From Streptomyces sp. Isolate_45 (lineage in GTDB: Bacteria; Actinomycetota; Actinomycetes; Streptomycetales; Streptomycetaceae): a stretch of DNA of 60,708 nucleotides. Shown here piece by piece: positions 38,801 through 46,000 of the stretch (positions within the stretch are counted from its first letter, which is position 1; every line of letters begins with the position of its first letter). The DNA is taken from positions 1-60,708 of the forward strand of contig NZ_JANFAK020000041.1 of the NCBI RefSeq assembly GCF_024721315.2. Reading direction: 5' to 3'. The notes below the pieces were generated by a model. The model did not search any database. It was given only the letters and a program-made list of their open reading frames with translations, and was not told the origin of the DNA. The position numbers and the translations under genes are program-made.

Positions 38801-39884
38801 CGTGCCGAGGATCCGCCGCCAGCGCTGCCGTGAACGCCTCCTGCGCCTGGGCGGGCCTGCCCAGGTCGACCAGTGACAGCGCGCGGTTGTTCCATTCGTC
38901 CGCCCGCAGATCGGCCTCCGCCGGCTGCACGCGGGGGTACGGGCGTCCCACAACGTCCCGATAAATGCCCGCCAAGGAGCCGGCGACCTCGGCCATCGTC
39001 CCGGGTCGCCGGGCCGGGTTCGCCTCCAAGCACCGCTCGAGCAAGTCGGCCACAGCATCCGGGGCCTGCGGCAGTCCGTCCTCTTCCGGCCCGCCCGTGC
39101 GATAGGCGGTGAGCACCTCACCGGCAACGGAGCCGATCATCCAGTTGACTCCGCCGGTGAACATTTCCAAGACCGACACCGCGAAGCTGTAGATGTCGCT
39201 GCGCCGCCCCAGAGCTTGCCCGGCCAGCTGCTCGGGCGAGGCATAAGCACGAGTCATCCCGCCGGTGGGCACCATCACGGTCCCGTCCGACGGCCTGTCG
39301 CCGCCGGACAGTGTCCCCACGGCCGCACGCGCCCGCGCCAGCCCGAAGTCGGTGACCTTGGCCGCGAGGTCCTGCGGGTCGTAACCATCGAGCAGGACGT
39401 TGTCCGGCTTCACATCCTGGTGGACCAGCCCCCGGTCATGGGCATGCGCCAGCCCCCAGGCGACCTGGATCGCCACGTCCATGATCCGTGCCAATGCCTC
39501 CTGGCGCCCCCCTTGATAGAGCCGCCGGTCGTCGATCCACTCACGCAGGCTCCCGCCGGGGACGTACTCGGCGAACACCCGGGGAATGCCGCCCATCGAG
39601 CGCACGTAGTAGCAACTGCAGACGTTCGGATGCAGCCCCAGGGACACCCACGTCTCGGCCTCGTTGACGAACCGCTCGCGGTCGACCGCGCTGGTGAACA
39701 GCTCCGGCCGCGGGCACTTCACCGCCAGGTCGATCCCCCACGCGAGGTGCCGGACCCGGTAGACCAACCCCATCCCGCCGCGCTCGTGCACCAGGGAGAC
39801 CTTGTACCGTCCATCGATGACGTCGCCGACGCGCCACACCGCCGGTATCTCGAATGCCTCGTCCACAGCCACCCCCGACACCAC
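35850..39884 (-). CDS. Giant Ser/Thr protein kinase with TPR-like and WD40 repeats
   Basis: About 1344 residues. Kinase domain ~20-305: P-loop HERGGMGLVYRVRH, Lys in DLAVKCPRPELF, catalytic loop LVHQDVKPDNVLLDG (HQD in place of HRD), DFG in VTDFGLARAR, then YASPEQLAGQALGRRSDIYS. A TPR-like segment ~325-430 (NNRALSLVDLGRPAQAQEAF). About a dozen WD40 repeats in two blocks (~460-770 and ~840-1160), with D(V/L)xSGxC(V/I)R and LSxDGRxAxSGG signatures. A coiled/linker stretch with EAEQARASNRYAHALDLL separates them. A C-terminal region (~1230-1344) with HYFENHQLEIPEEFLRHV recurs in this actinobacterial kinase type. No membrane segment. Start uncertain: GTG at 39884, or GTGs at 39872 and 39866. Confidence 0.85.
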   Translation of the reverse strand: MVSGVAVDEAFEIPAVWRVGDVIDGRYKVSLVHERGGMGLVYRVRHLAWGIDLAVKCPRPELFTSAVDRERFVNEAETWVSLGLHPNVCSCYYVRSMGGIPRVFAEYVPGGSLREWIDDRRLYQGGRQEALARIMDVAIQVAWGLAHAHDRGLVHQDVKPDNVLLDGYDPQDLAAKVTDFGLARARAAVGTLSGGDRPSDGTVMVPTGGMTRAYASPEQLAGQALGRRSDIYSFAVSVLEMFTGGVNWMIGSVAGEVLTAYRTGGPEEDGLPQAPDAVADLLERCLEANPARRPGTMAEVAGSLAGIYRDVVGRPYPRVQPAEADLRADEWNNRALSLVDLGRPAQAQEAFTAALAADPRHVRATYNAGMWRWRRGEISDVGLLADIESVRADTGDAWQARHALVQVQLERADLDEAHALAERLVREQPAEPEVQDVVRTLRSGHLTRAGCVDRRDLPWLSQPPAFPTALRLTADLRFAFVGGRDGMLRLWDVQSGKCEVAIKGHEHAIRYVDVSADGRFALSGGADEVVGFWDLAEGRCLGRAAIPLPEGRPNLGAIRQVRLSGDASLALCATSYGKIFSWEFHSGKGRTALEGPEEHGRTLVVSDDARWALASGGMTEHATVRLWDLSAGRLRHVLRGSGFSEPKGISPDGASAITSGTDGKIHVWDIDSGTCVRTLSGHSTTASAVSLSTDGRHAISGGRDKSIRFWELETGRCLRTFEGLKSVPLAVAPSPDGRHAVSVEADVRRTWELPGSHSSVLLPSRPRAHSEVSRLRAQVTDLAAEAEQARASNRYAHALDLLTRARNIPGFERDPELLSAWRALGLSTVRAGLRSAWRVRTLRAHDRHLNSVDVSGDGRIAVTAGSDRTARLWDLESGACIRVLDGHSHHNVESVRLSADGRYVLSGCQDGTVRLWRADDGECLRVLDGHRHGVLWMRFSPDGRSALVGASGNMIRFWDLESGRLPMTLEAERAQADTAGATAGDRLVAHRGYAANSVQLWDLDSGEGVLTLRGHAEQLTSVCLSADQRAVLSSERTIRLWDTASGQCVRVFDEQAGRANAVQLSVDGRFAVSGHSDSLVRVWDVESGRCIRVLEGHRTSVSSVALTPDGRFALSGEQDGTVQLWELDWELAAREPADWDDAASSHVETFLAWHPTPLTDRDVDTLLGRLRDAGYGWLRPDGVRAQLRRLATAPAAPSRREEHEALRTVTASPEPERANTKLKPVGLYRQMYEGWLQHLPSIHEVRTGHVLEDRAQVIEYMKTEKFAAMDYMSAIRDLLDQKEFILGGPSLHTDGVWVWRTDSIHYFENHQLEIPEEFLRHVRESDYRPRTDHGFDDHDLDPFM

Positions 39885-40163
39885 CCATGATCATCGACGA
39901 TCGCCCACTATAGAGCAGGCCCATGAACCCCGCCGCGGCGGACGATGGCTCCCATCCAACCTGACGGGGCTACTTTTTGAGGGTCAGTTAGATGACATCG
40001 GCCCTGGACTCGCGGGCGGCCACGGGACGGTGCGCCCCGTGCGGCAGTCATGCGGCATGCGGGCCGAGTGCGCTCCGAAGGCCTTCGGAGCGCAGCCGGC
40101 TGCATCCGGCCTGCTGGAGGAGCTGGAGCAGCTCGTCCTCGACACCGGCCGTCCATTGCCCTC
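39885..40163. other. Intergenic region with IS-like debris
   Basis: No supported gene. It contains a perfect 26-bp palindrome (listed separately) and, at about 39965-39985, GGGGCTACTTTTTGAGGGTC, a T-rich stretch unusual for this DNA that could be an old transposon end given the ISL3 fragment just downstream. Confidence 0.35.
40069..40094. repeat. Perfect 26-bp palindrome
   Basis: All 13 pairs match without a spacer around the centre 40081/40082; the core is CTCCGAAGGCCTTCGGAG. It lies upstream of the ISL3 fragment. It could be a dimeric regulator's operator, a transposon-associated inverted repeat or a terminator-like structure; a zero-loop palindrome argues for a DNA site rather than an RNA hairpin. 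Confidence 0.8.
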
Positions 40164-40265
40164 TGCCCGGAGATCGCCCAGGCCCGCGACCTCGCGCGGG
40201 AGTTCACCGACATGCTCCGCCGACGCCGCGGACACCTGCTGCGGGACTGGATTCAGAAGGCCGAG
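40164..40265 (+). pseudogene. ISL3-type transposase fragment
   Basis: CPEIAQARDLAREFTDMLRR, then RRGHLLRDWIQKAE matches the same transposase region as the scrap at 9273-9380 (pattern CPE...A...L.R.FADML...R...L..WI). Only 34 codons remain. It is in frame with the hypothetical gene that follows, giving a chimeric open frame to 40790. Confidence 0.5.
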
Positions 40266-40283
40266 CTGGGCGGCCCCGACGCC

Positions 40284-40790
40284 ATGGGCATTGCCGAGGT
40301 GCGGCGGATGGCGAAGGAGCTGCCCGAGGGGTGGTTCCGCGGGCAGGAGGAGCACGGAGAGTTCGACGGGGTGCCTCTGGAGGAGTACCCCGTGCTGGTT
40401 GTCGGCGTCCAAGGGCCCGGTCTGCCAACCGAGCCCACCTCGTACGACGGACGGCTGCCGGTGGAGTGTTCGCTGCTTGACCTGCCGGTCGGGAGTATCG
40501 AGGACGCCTTCACCGCGGCGATCGGCCCGAACACGGGCGAGATCAACTGGGAGACGCTGTGCTGGCCGGACGCGCCCGAACTCGGCTTTCGCGGCGAGCA
40601 CAAGCACTCCGAGGTGACACTCCTCCTCAACACTCACACGCGTCACCTCCACGAGCCCGCTGACGACCACACGGTCCTCGTCCACGTCCGCAGCGCCATT
40701 TTCGACGGCCACCAGGTGAACGAGCCATACGCGCACTGGATCGCCGAACAGGTGGGACTCCCGATCATCGGGCCCGGACAGCGGCTGTGA
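40284..40790 (+). CDS. Hypothetical protein (C-terminal part or short gene)
   Basis: About 168 residues from ATG 40284, not recognised. Coding quality is good to the end (EGWFRGQEEHGEFDGVPLEE, YPVLVVGVQGPGLPTEP, INWETLCWPDAPELGFRGEH, HEPADDHTVLVHVRSAIFDG). It is acidic and soluble. Since it runs in frame straight out of a transposase fragment, the original N-terminus may have been replaced by that insertion. A good RBS is missing before 40284. Its stop overlaps a GTG of the next gene's frame. Confidence 0.5.
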   Translation: MGIAEVRRMAKELPEGWFRGQEEHGEFDGVPLEEYPVLVVGVQGPGLPTEPTSYDGRLPVECSLLDLPVGSIEDAFTAAIGPNTGEINWETLCWPDAPELGFRGEHKHSEVTLLLNTHTRHLHEPADDHTVLVHVRSAIFDGHQVNEPYAHWIAEQVGLPIIGPGQRL

Positions 40791-40906
40791 AGCCGGCCCG
40801 GCCGCCCCGAGGAGTGGCACCAGCGGCCGCCATTCAACTCCGCGGATTCGGTGCTCCACACCTGTTCGCGGGGGAGCGCTTCGCCGTAGAACGAGCTTCA
40901 GGCAGA

Positions 40907-41146
40907 GTGGCACGCAAGGCCGCGAAACGCGACTCGCGGGGAGCGCATCTCGGCGCGGCCATCGTGACCGTGGCCCTGGTGCTCCTCAGCTCGTACGGCA
41001 AGCTGATCGCTCTGGGCGTCGTAAGCGGGGTGTTTCTGCTCTGGTTCGCCGCAGCCCTCGCATGGGCCTACGCCGACGGGGATCATGGCCGTCATGCCCT
41101 CCAGCGCGCGTACAACGTCACCTTCGGATGGGGCGACGGGTTCTGA
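40907..41146 (+). CDS. Small membrane protein
   Basis: About 79 residues from GTG 40907; the frame is open back to 40787. A basic N-terminus (ARKAAKRDSRG) is followed by two hydrophobic helices (LGAAIVTVALVLLSSYGKLI and LGVVSGVFLLWFAAALAWAY) and a hydrophilic tail. Family unknown. The start is uncertain because no strong RBS is seen. Confidence 0.5.
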   Translation: MARKAAKRDSRGAHLGAAIVTVALVLLSSYGKLIALGVVSGVFLLWFAAALAWAYADGDHGRHALQRAYNVTFGWGDGF

Positions 41147-41567
41147 GCATCTGGGGGCCGCTCCGACTACGAGCCGGCCGAACCGGACGCCGGCGGCCGG
41201 TACGTGTGGCGGGGCGATTCCCCCTGATCCGTAGGGGCGTCGGAGCGCGGGCGGGGCCGGCTAGGGTTGGTCCAGCCCGTGCCGATATGGCGTGCACGGG
41301 TTAGGCCCGGTGCCCAGCATGTGGGGGGCAGTACCACCGGCCCGCTGATGCTGGGCCGCACATGTTCGGTCCGACCCTTTGGTGGTGTGCCCAGGTGGTG
41401 GCCTTGGCGACGCGGCCGCTGGGTCGGTGATCGCCAACCGCGGCCGGCTTTCTCGGCGCGCAGAAGTCGATCTGCTCCTGCCGCCACTCGTGACAACCGA
41501 GCGGCGGCATTGTCTGGCGGGTGGGTAGGACAGCATTATGAGGGTCTAGGCACACGGGGGAGAGCCG
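41147..41567. other. Intergenic region, nothing recognised
   Basis: About 420 bases between a small membrane protein gene and a hypothetical gene. No frame looks coding and I saw no tRNA or strong hairpin. The last 40 bases carry the GGGGGAGAG ribosome binding site of the next gene. Confidence 0.4.
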
Positions 41568-42506
41568 ATGAGTCGCTTAGAACTGCCGTACCTTGTGGTG
41601 GGTAGGGCGTTGCTGTCCTTGCAGGAAGCCGCCGAACTGGTCGAACCCAAGGACGGCAAGGTTTACGTTCTGGAATACCGGCCTCCATGGCTCCTCGGTG
41701 GATGGCGGGCACACCCGGACCGCTTCTTTCCGGTTCGCACCCCCCGGCCGCATGACGCACCCCGAGGGTTTCGGTTCAGCACGACGGGCCGCCCCCTTCT
41801 GGTCGACACCGACGGAGACAGCTGTCTCGTACCGTGCACGGCGCAGACCTGCCGTCGCTGGGTCGAAGGTGCCGTCGCCTATGCCACCGCCGTGGACGGC
41901 GTCAGCGCCGAGCTGGTTGCGGCCAACCATCGCGCCAGGTCCGTCCCGCGGTGGAGGCGCTTCGCCGCGCCCCTGGCCCTACGCAACTGGAAGACGGCCC
42001 GGCGGCGCTACGAGCGTGTCATGCGGGAGGCCGGTGAGGCCTACAAGCCGATCCGGCAAGAGATCGCGCAAGCGATGGGGATCGAGAAGGACAAGGCAGG
42101 GGAACGCGCACGGCAGGCCCACCTCCGTAAGGCCGAGCTCGCCGAACGGCCCGTCTGGGGCTGGTCGATGGCAACGAACGGCCGACCGACCGCGTACGTC
42201 TTCCGGCACGACGTTCCCGCCGGGGACGGCATCGCACCGACTTCGACGCCGATGAATCCGCCCGTCGACCTGCCGGGTCTGCGCCAGGCACTCAATGATC
42301 TGAAGCCGGTCCAGCTGCGGTGGGACAGTACGGCGATCAGTCAGACGGAGCGCGAGCTGGAAAGCATGAGCTTCGAGAGTTGGTGGCGGGAACTGTTCTA
42401 CGAGGACTACCGCACTTTCACTTTGCCCCCGCCGGGCCGCAGCTCATCGAGCCGTTACATCGGGGGCACCGGTACCAGCGGGACAGGCGGCTTCGGGGGG
42501 TACTGA
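41568..42506 (+). CDS. Hypothetical protein
   Basis: A 312-residue protein with a clear RBS (GGGGGAGAG) before its ATG, so probably a real gene. It is soluble, rich in Trp and Arg. The N-terminal part has LPYLVVGRALLSLQEAAELV and KVYVLEYRPPWLLGGWRAHP. A charged central helix (RRRYERVMREAGEAYKPIRQ) follows, then FESWWRELFYEDYRTFTLPP and a Gly/Ser-rich tail ending FGGY. No catalytic motif is recognised. It is isolated between a gap and the mutarotase remnant. Confidence 0.65.
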   Translation: MSRLELPYLVVGRALLSLQEAAELVEPKDGKVYVLEYRPPWLLGGWRAHPDRFFPVRTPRPHDAPRGFRFSTTGRPLLVDTDGDSCLVPCTAQTCRRWVEGAVAYATAVDGVSAELVAANHRARSVPRWRRFAAPLALRNWKTARRRYERVMREAGEAYKPIRQEIAQAMGIEKDKAGERARQAHLRKAELAERPVWGWSMATNGRPTAYVFRHDVPAGDGIAPTSTPMNPPVDLPGLRQALNDLKPVQLRWDSTAISQTERELESMSFESWWRELFYEDYRTFTLPPPGRSSSSRYIGGTGTSGTGGFGGY

Positions 42507-42545
42507 CTCTCCCAGCCTGCAAGAGGCGGGACAGCGATACCCGCC

Positions 42546-43172
42546 GTGCGGCTGGATGCATCGTCGATCTCGGTGGGCATCACCGTGTTTCCCCAGCCCG
42601 GCTACCCCCACCTCCTGGAAATTGTTACTACGTACCGGCTCGGCGAGGAAGGCCTCGAAATCACCATCACGACCACCAACGCGGGAGAGACGGCCGCGCC
42701 CTACGGCGCCGGCCAGCATCCCTATCTGACCGTGGGAACCGACGTGGTCGACACGGCACTGCTCTCCGTCCCGGCCCGCTCCCGTCTCCTCACCGGCAGA
42801 CACCAAGTTCCCATCGGGCAGGAACCGGTCGGGGGCACGGCGTATGACTTCCGAACTGCCCGGCCCATCGGCAACGAACGCCTGGACACCGCCCACACGG
42901 ACCTCGACCGGGACGCCGCCGGCCACAGCGTGGTTCGGTTGATCCACCCGTCGGGGAGAAACGGCATCGATGTGCGTCTCCTCTAGGGCGTCCAGTACGT
43001 GCAGATATACACCGGGGACACGCTGGCAGAGCCCGACCGGCGCCGACGGAGCGTCGCCATAGAACCGATGTCCTGCCCCGCGGATGCCTTTCGCAGCGGT
43101 ATTGCGCTCACCGTCCTGGAACCCGGCGCAAGCCATGTCCTGCGGTGGGGCCTGACATGCTGGGGCAACTGA
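42546..43172 (+). pseudogene. Aldose 1-epimerase (galactose mutarotase) remnant with amber stop
   Basis: The middle and end of a mutarotase: PQPGYPHLLEIVTTYRLGEE, LEITITTTNAGETAAPYGAG, QHPYLTVG (the QHPYL-type motif with catalytic His), then DVRLL, an in-frame TAG at 42984-42986, then GVQYVQIYTGDTLAEPDRRR, VAIEPMSCPADAFRSG and LEPGASHVLRWGL to a TGA at 43170-43172. The TAG sits where relatives have Trp (TGG to TAG). The first ~100 residues of the family are missing. The frame is otherwise intact across the stop. Confidence 0.8.
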
Positions 43173-43276
43173 TGACCAAAGACAGCGCGGTACCGAGGGC
43201 CGGGCCCATGAGCGACGACGCCTTTTTCGCGCACCGTACGAGGAACTCCACAAGGCGCACTCCGCGTGCCCAACGG

Positions 43277-43626
43277 ACCCTGACGCCGGAGCGCGTGACG
43301 GCCGCGTCCACCGAAATCCGCTGCGATCTCACTGTTTCGCTCGCCGCGCCCATCGGTGACCATCTCCGACCCCGAGGTAGGAGCTGCCGGGGGAGTGCAT
43401 TTCGTGAGAGATCGGTTCGCGATGAACGTGCCTAGGACGTCCACAGCCACATCGACGCCCTGTGTCACGAACTCTTCCACGGCGAGCTCTGCGACGAACT
43501 GCCGGTGAGCGACGTGGCCCCGCACAATGCCCGCGCGCTCTCCGTCGAGGCCCCGGAGAGGGAATCGTCGGCCGCGACGTACTCATGGATATCCCACGAC
43601 TGCGCGGTCCCGAGCTTGTGTCGTAG
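43277..43626 (+). pseudogene. Cyclase/kynurenine-formamidase-like gene remnant
   Basis: Three frames match pieces of the intact cyclase at 52937-53881. TLTPERVTAASTEI (43277-43354) corresponds to ALTPDRVLAASREV there. RDRFAMNV (about 43407-43430) and HSHIDALCHELFHG (43439 on) correspond to MDRFAMNV and DSHIDALCHVIYDG. GIVGRDVLMDIPRLRG (43561-43626) corresponds to GIVGRGVLLDIARARG. The rest of the gene is missing. Confidence 0.75.
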
Positions 43627-43756
43627 CCGCTTCAGCCTTGCGGGGGTGTCCCTCGTCGAGAGCAAGGCGGAGGGTGCCATCGTCGTCAAGGGTTACCCGG
43701 TTGTCGGGGAGCGGAAGATCCTCTCTGCAGGGCCGGAAGCCGATGGCGTGGTGAGC
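43609..43756 (-). pseudogene. GMC oxidoreductase internal fragment (inverted)
   Basis: On the minus strand, AHHAIGFRPCREDLPLPDNR, VTLDDDGTLRLALDEG, then after a frameshift PARLKRLRHKLG. The intact GMC enzyme at 54593-56173 has AHHAVDFWLCGEDLPLPESR, VTLDKDGGIHLALDEK, VGLKRLQHKL. It overlaps the tail of the cyclase remnant and lies in the opposite orientation to the C-terminal scrap at 43816-43857. Confidence 0.75.
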
Positions 43757-43815
43757 CGGGACTGCGGATGGCATGTCGGGGGGTGACGGCGCCCGTCCCC
43801 GACTGCGATGGAGAC

Positions 43816-43857
43816 GCCCTCCGCATAGGCGACCACCTGGTCGAGTTGCTCAGCTGA
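43816..43857 (+). pseudogene. GMC oxidoreductase C-terminal scrap
   Basis: ALRIGDHLVELLS and a TGA match the end of the intact GMC enzyme (ALRVGDHIAARLN and stop). Only 13 codons remain, on the strand opposite to the internal fragment. Confidence 0.55.
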
Positions 43858-44003
43858 CCGCGAGTGTTGCCCCTTGCGAGCGACGCTGTTCCGCCGACTG
43901 GGCCAAAGGCGCAGCGAGCAGGTCGCCGATTCCCACCAGTGGGTGCTTCGGTGGCGTTCGGACTCTGTAGGGCCACGGTCCGGCTGACCGCATGGGGCAG
44001 TCG

Positions 44004-44051
44004 AGGGTCATCCCCTGGGCGGGGCACGCGAACCATGCCGCCTCCAAGGGG
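44004..44051 (+). pseudogene. Short-chain dehydrogenase scrap
   Basis: RVIPWAGHANHAASKG corresponds to QVIPWSGHVNYASSKG of the intact SDR at 58865-59704, including the YxxxK active-site region with Tyr replaced by His. Only 16 codons; homology stops just after. Confidence 0.5.
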
Positions 44052-44191
44052 CGTCCCCCTCACCGTGGCGGAACTGTACGGCCATACGGCCGACGAACGC
44101 CGGGCACAAAAGCCACCCCCTATCCGGCCCTGCTGAAGTACCGGCCCCGACAGGACCGCAACTCGCCCACGGGGCGAGGAAGGAAGCCGCC

Positions 44192-46000
44192 GTGAGCGAG
44201 GACGACATCCTCCTGGGCATCGCCCTGATCGTGGCCCTGGCGACCGCCTGCCAGATTCTCGCCGGTAAACTCCGGGTTCCCGCGCTTATCCTCCTCCTGC
44301 CGGTCGGCTTCGCAGCAGGAGCCCTCACCGACATCATCCATCCCGACCAACTGGTCGGTGAGGAGTTCTCCGCGCTGGTCTCCCTGTCCGTGGCGGTGAT
44401 CCTCTACGACGCCGGACTCGGCCTCGACCTACGCAACCTCAGGGGCGACACCCGCTCGATCGTGGGCAGGCTGCTCCTCTTCGGTGTCGCCTTCACCTTC
44501 CTGGCCGTCTGCGCCATCGGCCCGGCCCTGTTCGGAATGTCGCTCAGGGTGGCCTCCATGGTGGGCATGATCCTCGTCGTGTCCGGGCCCACGGTAGTGG
44601 GACCCCTGCTTCAGTACGTACGCCCGACGGACAAGGTCAGGCGCCTGCTGATCTGGGAAGGGACACTGACCGACCCCATCGGAGCCATCCTCGGTGCGCT
44701 CGTCTTCCACGCCATCGCCACGACGAACCAGATCGACATCGGCCGTGGATATCAGATCGGCCAATTCATCATCAGCCTCGCCGTCGGCCTCGTCGGCGGA
44801 GCCGTCGGAATCGGACTTCTGTGGCTCACCCTGCGCGTGCTCCGGCTCGGCGAAGCACTCGGAACTCTGGCTCAACTCGCCACAGTCATTGCCGTGTCGG
44901 CAGCGTGCGACATCGTGCGCGACGACACCGGCCTCATCGCCGCCATTGTCATCGGAATGGCCGCGGCCAACATCCGCGGCTTCGACATGCCCGCCCGCCG
45001 GCCCTTCTTCGAGACATTGGTCCAGCTCATCATCGGGTTGCTGTTCATCTCCATCTCCTCCAGCGTCGCCCCCGACTCGCTGACACCGGTCCTCCTTCCG
45101 ACACTCCTCCTCGTGGCCGTCCTTGTACTCGTCGTACGGCCGCTCGTGGCTTTCGTCGCCACCATGGGAAAACACATGACCATGGGGGAAAGGGCGTTCG
45201 CCGGATGGATGGCGCCGCGTGGCATCGTAGCCGCCTCGACCGCGGCTGCCTTCGCCGCGCCCCTCGTCCAACTGGGTCTCCCCGGAGCATCCAAGGTCCT
45301 GCCCGTCACCTTCCTGGTGATCGTTTCGACCGTCGTGCTCTACGCCCTGACCGCCGGTCCCGTCGCTCGCCTGCTCGGCGTCGCTCGGCCCAATCGCACG
45401 ATGCCTTTGCTGGTGGGGGGTGCGCCGTGGGCGGTCGCACTGGGCACAGCATTGCGGTCGGCGGGACTCGACGTTCAGATGTGGGCGGGGCAGAGTGAAG
45501 AGCGCGAACGCATCAAGGACGCCGGCATCAAACTCGCCCGAGGAGACCTGCTGGCGACGGCCACCAACCCGAGGGCGCGGCTCGAAGGGGTCAACGCGGT
45601 TTTCCTGCTCACCGACGACGATGACTTCAACGCGCTCGCCTCGGTACTTGTCCAGGACAACGTCGAAGGGCCCGTCTACCGGGTGGGGCCGCCCGACGAG
45701 AGCCACGGTGTCGTCGCCCCCTACACCGGAGGCGCAATCCTGTTCGGCAGTTCACTCGTCCGGCATGTCCTGGCGGCCCGCTACGAACAGGGCGCACGGT
45801 TCGAAGTCCAACCCGCCTCCCAACCCCTCCCACCAGGGTACGAGCAGCTGTTCCTGGTCCGCGGCGACGGGCGGCTGGAACCCAGCGACGCGACGCAGAC
45901 CGTCATCCCCGAAGCGGACGACCTCGTCGTCCTGCTGGCTCCCGCTCCTGCCGGCGGAACCGGCGGGCAATATCCGTCCTCAGGCGGGGCCTCGGATTAA
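44192..46000 (+). CDS. Cation:proton antiporter with C-terminal TrkA-N-like domain
   Basis: A 602-residue membrane protein. About 12 helices span residues 1-390 (opening LLGIALIVALATACQILAGK; FAGWMAPRGIVAASTAAAFA near the end), which is the CPA1/NhaP-like Na+(K+)/H+ exchanger fold. Residues ~400-500 form a Rossmann-like domain (VALGTALRSAGLDVQMWAGQ, VNAVFLLTDDDDFNALASVL) and the tail is TrkA-C-like. Nucleotide binding may gate transport. GTG start at 44192 with GGAAGGA upstream. Its stop overlaps the stop of the convergent glycoside hydrolase in a shared TTAA (45997-46000). Role: ion and pH homeostasis. Confidence 0.85.
   Translation: MSEDDILLGIALIVALATACQILAGKLRVPALILLLPVGFAAGALTDIIHPDQLVGEEFSALVSLSVAVILYDAGLGLDLRNLRGDTRSIVGRLLLFGVAFTFLAVCAIGPALFGMSLRVASMVGMILVVSGPTVVGPLLQYVRPTDKVRRLLIWEGTLTDPIGAILGALVFHAIATTNQIDIGRGYQIGQFIISLAVGLVGGAVGIGLLWLTLRVLRLGEALGTLAQLATVIAVSAACDIVRDDTGLIAAIVIGMAAANIRGFDMPARRPFFETLVQLIIGLLFISISSSVAPDSLTPVLLPTLLLVAVLVLVVRPLVAFVATMGKHMTMGERAFAGWMAPRGIVAASTAAAFAAPLVQLGLPGASKVLPVTFLVIVSTVVLYALTAGPVARLLGVARPNRTMPLLVGGAPWAVALGTALRSAGLDVQMWAGQSEERERIKDAGIKLARGDLLATATNPRARLEGVNAVFLLTDDDDFNALASVLVQDNVEGPVYRVGPPDESHGVVAPYTGGAILFGSSLVRHVLAARYEQGARFEVQPASQPLPPGYEQLFLVRGDGRLEPSDATQTVIPEADDLVVLLAPAPAGGTGGQYPSSGGASD

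Noticed and set aside
44429..45706. 425-codon minus-strand frame under the antiporter
   Set aside because: Asp/Glu/Gly/His-rich antisense of membrane helices; no start signal.
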